From contig CM065388.1 of NCBI GenBank assembly GCA_033060915.1, forward strand, positions 21,747,001-21,811,000: a stretch of DNA of 64,000 bases, given 5' to 3'. The notes beneath the pieces were generated by a model, which saw only the letters and a list, made by a program, of their open reading frames with translations, was not told the DNA's origin and made no database searches. Position numbers and translations under genes: made by a program. This document shows, piece by piece, positions 58,088 through 64,000 of the stretch. Position 1 is the stretch's first letter, and every line of letters begins with the position of its first letter. Source of the DNA: Euryodendron excelsum. Lineage: Eukaryota > Streptophyta > Magnoliopsida > Ericales > Pentaphylacaceae.

Positions 58088-60693
58088 GCTATCGCACCCA
58101 AATTTTTCTCACTCGAGGAATACACACACAAGCTGAAAAAATACTGTACTCTCTCGTTAGAACTCATCCTCCTAGAAGAATAAATGCGATTAGGTCTGAA
58201 TTCAAAATTGATTTGAATAAAGGGCTTTTGGAAAACATTCAGAGTCACCACCTAACTTGATTAACGTGAGTTAGGTCACCTAAAAACTAAGCACAATCTG
58301 AAGACTACACTTAGGGTTTTTGAAAACGATTTTGAAAATACCTCCTCAAGAGAGGGGTTTTTTTTTTTATAAGAAAAACAGGTTGTTTGGCAACCTTTAG
58401 AAAATATTTAAGCCATTTTTTTGAAAATAACTCCATTTTGGTCCTACGAAAACAGTGATCTAGGTTCGGAGGGTGGTAACGTGTAGGAAAGATGTACTAA
58501 GCCATCACCCTACCCCGTCGTTGCGGTACCTACATGTCCACCCTAGATTCACCCAATAAAGTTTTCAATTAATATATGTCCAAAACTATCTACTTTTCAA
58601 AAAGAATATTTAAAAAGAAATTTAACATGATGCATGATATGCAAATGCAATAGAAAGATTTGATTTTGAAAATAGATTTCAAAAGAACTTGATTTTGATT
58701 TGAAAGAAAGTTTTAGAAATTGGAAATAGATTTTTAGAACATGGAATTGGAAATTGGAAAAAAGTTATGACCGCATCCATGAGGGTTGCCTACGTATCCC
58801 TTTGGAGAAATCAGGTTAGTCGTAGTTCGGACAAGAGTTCAATAGAAAATAGAAGATTTGATTTAAAAAAGAGATTTTGATTTGAAACTCGGAATAGACG
58901 ATTTGAAATCAGGATTGAAGTTAGACCTAGAATTGAACTTGAAAGAGGATTTGACCCTTGAATGAGAACCTAGACTAGATTTGAAAAGATAGAGTTTTGA
59001 AAAACCTAGACTTAGGATAGATAGGATTTAAGAAAGATTTGACTTGACTTGACTTGGAAAAAAGATTTGACTCAAATGTTAGACTTGGAAGGTTAGGGAA
59101 AGATTGGATTTAGGAAAGGTTCAAATTAGGAAAGTTTCAAAATAGGAAAGTGTCATTTTAGGAAAGATTTTTGAATTAGGAAAGGTTCAAAATAGGAAAG
59201 TTTTCATTTTTAGGGAAGTTTCGAATTAGGAAAGATTTGAAATAGGAAAGGTTTTGAAATTGAAAAGTTTGGAAATTTAGAAAGTTTAGAGTTTTTGAAA
59301 GATTGAAGTTTGAGTTTTAGAAAAATTTGAAACTAGAAAAGTGTTTAGTTTAAGAAAGATTTAAAGATTTAGATTTCAGAAGTTGAAATTTGAAAAGGTA
59401 TGGAATTGGGAAAGGTCGAATTAGGAAGATTAAGAAGCCTAAAGTTTAAGGAAAGATTTAAAAGTTTAAGTTTTGGGAAGTTAAGGTTTAGGAAAGTATG
59501 AGATTAGGAAGGATTGTGATTAGGGAAGATTTAGATTTTGTTTCTAAGAAAGAGATGATTTGATTTTGTTTTTAAAAACGGAGGATAGTATCTAACTTCC
59601 TAAATGGGGAGATTAGATTTGGTTTTCTGAAGGAAAGATAAGATTTGACATGGAATTGGAAAGGGAAGCTTTAAAAACCCTATATTTGGAAGTCTATGAT
59701 TTGATGTAGGAAATAGGTTTTTGGAAATTTATGATTTTGATGTAAAAATGTTTTAGGGAAAAAAATTAGGGTTTCTTAATCATTGGCTCTAAGGCTTGAC
59801 TTGGGCTCTAAGGTAAAGAGTTTTTAAAAAGTTTTTGGAAAGGAAGATTTTTGGGAAGGAAATCTAAGGAGCGTTTTTAGAAAATGATTTTGAAAAGAGA
59901 GTTTTTGGAAAGAGTTTTTAGGAAGGAAACTTAGGGAGCGTTTTTAAAAAGTGAATTTTGAGGAGAGCTTTTTGGAAAGGAGTTTTTAGGAAAGCATATT
60001 GGAAAAGATATTTTGAAGAAGATTTTAAAAAAAAGGTTTTGGAGAGGATTTAAAAAGGAGATTTTGAAAAGTAAGTTTGAAAAATAATTTGAAAAGAGAT
60101 GGAATATGGACTTTTGCAAGTCTCTAAAAATATCACACTTTCTTAAAACGATTCTAACCATGAGATGATTAGAACCGTTCTAGGATTGTGGTTTTGAAAA
60201 CAACAGGGATTTAAAAATATGGAGCATATTGGTCTCTTTAAATGTAACACTTTCCTAAAGCAACCCTAACCATGGAAAGGCTAGAATCACCCTAGGATTG
60301 TGATTTTGAAAACAAGTTTTGAAAAAGAAGATTTTAACATAAGTTTTGAAAAAAATTTTGATGCAAGTTTTGAAAACAAGTTTGAAAACGGATTTTAGAG
60401 GGATGCATGATTATGATATGCACAATGTAAGTTGGGGTCGTGAACATACAAGGTTAAAGGCTTCACCACATAATGAAAGGGGCCGAACCCACATGGTCTC
60501 CTGTTAGACTAAGAGAAAGCCACCAACACGGCAACTTTCAACAGCCTAATCCTACACATGGACCTGGAAGTCCCTTGTCTCAAGCATGCAAGAAAGGGGG
60601 AGAAGAAGATAGGGGATTAAAATAGAAGAAAACCCTAGTGGGTTAGGAGAGAGAAGAGAGAGGAGGGAGTGCATAAACGTAAAGAAAGAGCAT

Positions 60694-60695
60694 AC
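60694..60695 (-). promoter_or_regulatory. Putative 5' splice site in LTR C leader
   Basis: The minus strand reads GACGCAAG|GTATGC; the last leader base (60696) is 325 bases from the TATA box edge. Confidence 0.4.
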
Positions 60696-61020
60696 CTTGC
60701 GTCTTCTTTTATTTGTTTGTTCGCTTTACTTTCTTTACTTCAATCTTCGCTTTGCTTTGCATCGTTCTTCTCGAGCTTGCTTTGATCTTCGAGAGCTTCG
60801 CAATTGCAACACTTCAAGTCTTCAATGGAGGCTTTGGAGAGTAGTGTATGAGTGGATAGGGGCATATGTGAGTGTATATGAACTAAGGTTTGTGTATGGA
60901 GGCTAGGGTTTGGAAAACCTAAAGAAGACTAGGGTTTGGAGAGGCTACGAGCTCTGTGTATCGAAGAATAGGGTTTTTGGACTGAGTTTGTGGACCATTT
61001 TCATGCTAAAGGAGGCTCTG

Positions 61021-61028
61021 TATTTATA
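61021..61028 (-). promoter_or_regulatory. TATA box of LTR C
   Basis: TATAAATA on the minus strand followed by CAGAGCCTCC. As the 5' LTR promoter it would drive transcription through the primer-binding site toward lower coordinates. Confidence 0.65.
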
Positions 61029-62356
61029 GCGAGAGAGGAATGACCTAGTACTTATTGCAGTGGTGCCAAGCAAAAAATCCTTCTGGCGCCACTAGCCACT
61101 TAGAAAAGTTTTAAGGTCGGCAAACATTATATATTCAGAAGATTTGGGGTCTTATACTAGTGACTACCATGCAATTTTTAGCTTATCTTCATTAGGAGTG
61201 GCTCGGGAGGGTCCAAGAATGATTTGAAGGGCCGAGAATGGCCTGGAAGGCTGGAAAGGGACATGAACCCTTAAAACAGTGTCTTGGGGGTAATAGACTT
61301 GAAGAATGATGTCAAGACGTGTGGAAGGGTTGACCAGGCCATTAGGGGCAAAACGGTCAATCGGACCAGAAAGCTACCGGGATGGACTCAGAATATCCCG
61401 GAAGAAGATTCGAGACTTAAAAACATTACCTAGAATGTTCCAAGAGGTTACCGGTTGATACCCAGAGTCGGTGTGGTAGGAAAAGGCCACCGGCCCAATA
61501 AGGGCAAAATGGTCATTTTGTATTGAGTTTGCCGAAACTGACTTGGAATGATCCGGAAAGATAATGAAAGGCCGAGAATACTATAAGAAGCATTCTGAAG
61601 AGGTTACCGGTTTGATACCTAGAGCTGGTGTGATTCCCGGGGCGCTCGGATGCCTAGGGGCAAAATGGTCATCTTGATTGGAATGTCTCGGAATTAGTCC
61701 GAAACTGACTGGGAGGCACCTAATCATACAAGATTGTCTTTAAGACAATCTTGGAAGGGTGAACTTATCGTTCTGAGGACTTAGGTACTGTCTTGAGAAA
61801 CGTGTCGAAAATGGCCCTAGGGGTAGTTTGGTTATTTTTCGCCGGAGTGGGCTAGCAAGCACTGGTGTTAACCTGGGTTTTGAGTGTTTCCATCACTTTG
61901 ATGGCGGTCACGTGATATAGGTGTTTGTTGGCAATTCCCTACATCGACCTGTTTTCGAGTGTGTCCGCCACTCTAACAGTTGCGATGTTTACGAGTATTT
62001 TGTTACTCTAACGGGCTACGATCATTCGAGAGACTGCCTAATCTCTGGAAGCTGCTAGGTGGACTTAGCGCTTGAGGAATCAACTTTCTTGGAAGGCGTG
62101 CTGAAATAGACATTTCTACATTGGTGGGCTAGTAGGCACCCAAGGTGGACCGTTCTACCATTTAGAGGACTTAGGGTCTCGTCCCAGTCGATAGGTTTGA
62201 AAGGACTTACCATTCCGAAGAACCACTGGAAACGTGCCTGACAGGATGGACTTACCACTTCGAGGAATTAACTTTCTCGAAAGGTGTGCCGGATTTAATT
62301 AGAATTAGAATTGGAATTGGATTGAAAAGGGGACTTACTGTCTTCGAGAAGATGTG

Positions 62357-62361
62357 CCTAC
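62357..62361. repeat. Predicted TSD of the Copia-type insertion (CCTAC)
   Basis: CCTAC directly abuts the inferred Copia-type LTR terminus; the matching copy would lie beyond the window. Confidence 0.45.
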
Positions 62362-62525
62362 TGGAGTGGATATGTCGACTCTTGCCAATTCAAATGCTCA
62401 GTTTCAAGTTACTGTCTACTGGAGTGGATATGTCGACTCTTGCCAATTCAAATGCTTAGTTTCAAGTCATTGTCTTCATATGTTGATTCCTGGAGTGGAT
62501 GTGTCGACTCTTGCTTATTCCATAG
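62358..62525. repeat. 58-71-bp tandem units in the Copia-type LTR
   Basis: CTGGAGTGGATATGTCGACT followed by CTTGCCAATTC recurs at about 62361, 62419 and 62490, the last copy shorter and more diverged. Confidence 0.85.
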
Positions 62526-62998
62526 CTTCATTTTGCAGGACTTCTTCAACCTTCTTTCAATCCTTCAAGCACTTTATTGATATTCTAGATTAGGCTTCTA
62601 AGACTTAAAATTTCTCCTTTCATGTATGTCATTCTTCAAGAACTTCTTCAATCAATGCATAGCTTCTTTTGGTTTGTGGAGACTTCATCAATTCTTCCAA
62701 AAGATCTTCCAATACTTGTGATATTTACTTCACTTAGTCTTTAGTACCTTCAATCTATTTGAGATGAAATCATTTAAATTAGATTGCATCTAGGACTCTT
62801 CAATCCATATAGCTTCTTCTATCTTCTTCAAGGTTTCAAAATACTATTCAAATATAGTTGACAAGCTTCATAAATCTTTCAATATATTCAACCTTCAAGA
62901 TATAGTCTAATTAATGCAAGTAATTTGCACACTAAATAAAGTAATTAGATAGTTGAACAAAGTTTTGTTGTCATGAAAATCAAGGCATGCAGTCAACA
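62362..62998 (-). mobile_element. 3' LTR of a Copia-type retrotransposon, 637 bp
   Basis: On the minus strand it starts TGTTGACTGCATGCCTTGAT right after a purine-rich AAAAAAGGGGAGAT tract and ends ...CCACTCCA, where LTR C homology resumes. The start-of-LTR/PPT arrangement and GGGGAGATTGTTGA-type junction are typical of plant Copia elements. Near its end are three partial tandem copies of a ~58-71-bp unit (62358-62525). Transcription direction follows from the PPT. Confidence 0.72.
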
Positions 62999-63012
62999 AT
63001 CTCCCCTTTTTT
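62999..63012 (-). promoter_or_regulatory. Polypurine tract of the Copia-type element
   Basis: The minus strand reads AAAAAAGGGGAGAT against the LTR start. Additional purine tracts of similar type occur at about 63212-63227 and 63340-63356; repeated tracts upstream of the 3' LTR are a Sirevirus trait. Confidence 0.7.
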
Positions 63013-63826
63013 GATGATTGACAAAACTTTTCAAAACATGAATAATAGGCTGAAGTATGTGTGTGTTGGTGTAAGAGTATAAGAGTATAGAAATTTATAC
63101 CTGAATTTGCTCCCATTTCTTAAGAAGTTTTAAGCTCCTTCTTTCTTTAAGGAGGTCAAGCATTTGGTGCTTTTGAGTCCATATAAAGCAAGCAAGCAAC
63201 AATAATGCTTCTCTCCCCCTTTTTTGAGGAGTTGAAGCACTAGTGCTTTTCATTCAGAAGCAACAGTAATAGATAAAAGCAATAATAATTCTTTTCAAGG
63301 AACAACAATACTTGTTCAAGCAACAATAATACTACTATTTCTCTCCCTCTTTTTGACAATCAATAAAAAAGAACTAGAAATACAAATAAACGACAAGTAC
63401 AATAACAAAAAATCTTAAAACGAGATTAATATTACAAAGAAGTGAGCAAGCAAAGCAAAATAAGCAACCAACCTATCAATAAATTTGCACACATCCACAT
63501 TGAAGATGGGATAATATATATATATATATATATGTATTAGGCATCAATTGGTGTTAAAACATCCAAATATTCATCATATTACATATCAAATATCATGAGG
63601 ATGACATATCATCCTTTTAAACTAATATAAGCAGAAAATAAACATGTGAGAATGCAAATGAGAGTGCAAAAATGTGAAGTTGCAAATGCAAGAGTGCTCA
63701 GTTTTTGGCTTTGGGGGATGGAGTTTAGGAGAGGTCAACATGGTCATCAGCAGTGCTTGTGAACTTGACTAGATTTCTCTACCTTAGTCCATACTACTGG
63801 GCGATGGCTGGTGATTGTGGAGAGAT
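63013..63826 (-). mobile_element. Non-coding spacer of the Copia-type element
   Basis: Between the stop codon at 63827 and the polypurine tract. It contains several C/T-rich (minus: purine-rich) tracts and an (AT)n run at 63511-63531. No gene. Confidence 0.55.
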
Positions 63827-64000
63827 TTAATTAGGTTTTGTTTTTGCTCGAGTTAGGGTGCCAGCTTTTGTGCCAGTTGAGGGATCAATTCCCTGATGTG
63901 CTTTATCCATGTCATCAATGGAAACATCAGTGGATGAGGCCTCTTCTGCAAATCTGGTTGCAGTAGGATAGAGGGGATTGTATGCATCTTTAATCATTTT
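63827..64000 (-). CDS. C-terminal end of an ORF, probably retrotransposon-encoded (truncated by window)
   Basis: The minus-strand frame is open from the window edge to a TAA at 63827-63829 (57 residues). It includes YNPLYPTATRFAEEASSTD and ends TGTKAGTLTRAKTKPN. It lies upstream of Copia-type polypurine tracts with an 0.8-kb spacer, as the terminal ORF of a Sirevirus-like element would. It is acidic/Thr-rich and is not the usual RNase H end. No family recognised. Confidence 0.4.
   Translation of the reverse strand, partial: KMIKDAYNPLYPTATRFAEEASSTDVSIDDMDKAHQGIDPSTGTKAGTLTRAKTKPN

Larger units (their letters stand above)
58090..62361 (-). mobile_element. LTR C, 5' LTR of the A-C element (interrupted)
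   Basis: It ends on the minus strand ...GGGTGCGATA (CA decayed to TA) next to the primer-binding site. It parallels LTR A throughout and is cut at CCTAC (62357-62361) by the Copia-type LTR. LTR A has 196 bp beyond the matching point (50075-50270), so 4272 + 196 = 4468 bp, almost equal to the 4471 bp of LTR A; the missing piece should lie on the far side of the Copia insertion. TATA box at 61021-61028, donor at 60694-60695. Confidence 0.88.

Noticed and set aside
41085..62361. Reading the giant LTRs in the plus direction (TGTCGCACCC as 5' end)
   Set aside because: Purine tracts, TATAAATA orientation and the tRNA-Arg primer site all place A-D on the minus strand; the plus reading would put a pyrimidine tract at the primer position.

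Overview
This is nuclear DNA from a flowering plant, most likely a eudicot. It contains the first exons of a plant THO2 gene, an intronless PUB20/21-type U-box gene, plant L1 tails, a Mutator-like element, Helitrons, an Athila-type pol relic, Ogre/Tat-like LTRs and a Copia-type LTR. I cannot name the species. Host genes are sparse; transposable elements fill most of the window.

Region 1 (1-16,300) holds the host genes. The minus-strand start of a THO2 gene (exon 1 at 3305-3439, exon 2 at 3014-3139) opens into an intron that runs off the left edge and carries L1-type LINE tails in both orientations. Next come a Helitron-like element (6534-9137) and a Mutator-like TIR element (9234-12063, 9-bp target duplication) with a second Helitron-like sequence inside it. 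A long poly-G tract and a 143-bp hairpin follow. The last item is the one complete gene, a U-box E3 ubiquitin ligase (15229-16290) with a shortened ARM region.

Region 2 (16,300-27,837) is gene-poor and repeat-rich: a possible old CACTA-like element, a small duplicated membrane-protein-like exon, minisatellites, and a decayed minus-strand Athila-type pol (RT, RNase H, integrase, 25190-27837).

Region 3 (27,838-64,000) is a nest of giant-LTR retrotransposons that I reconstructed from LTR ends and target-site duplications. LTR D (27838-32896) lies against the Athila RT. Its internal sequence is interrupted by solo LTR E (35626-40510, plus strand, TSD TGGAA) and then by element A-C. A-C is a minus-strand element with 5' LTR C (58090-62361 visible), a tRNA-Arg-type primer-binding site (58070-58087), a 7.8-kb internal region without recognisable gag or pol, a polypurine tract (50271-50288) and 3' LTR A (41085-41453 plus 46169-50270). 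LTR A is split by solo LTR B (41454-46163, TSD GTTAC). LTR C is split by a Copia-type element whose 3' LTR is 62362-62998 and whose body continues past the window.

The LTRs are about 4.5-5.1 kb. They share an orientation-defining TATA box, a putative 5' splice site at a fixed distance from it, a primer-binding-site look-alike inside U5, and bodies built of short degenerate repeats. This non-autonomous, Ogre-like family is the best candidate for something undescribed here. No RNA genes, CRISPR arrays or complete transposase/polymerase ORFs were found.
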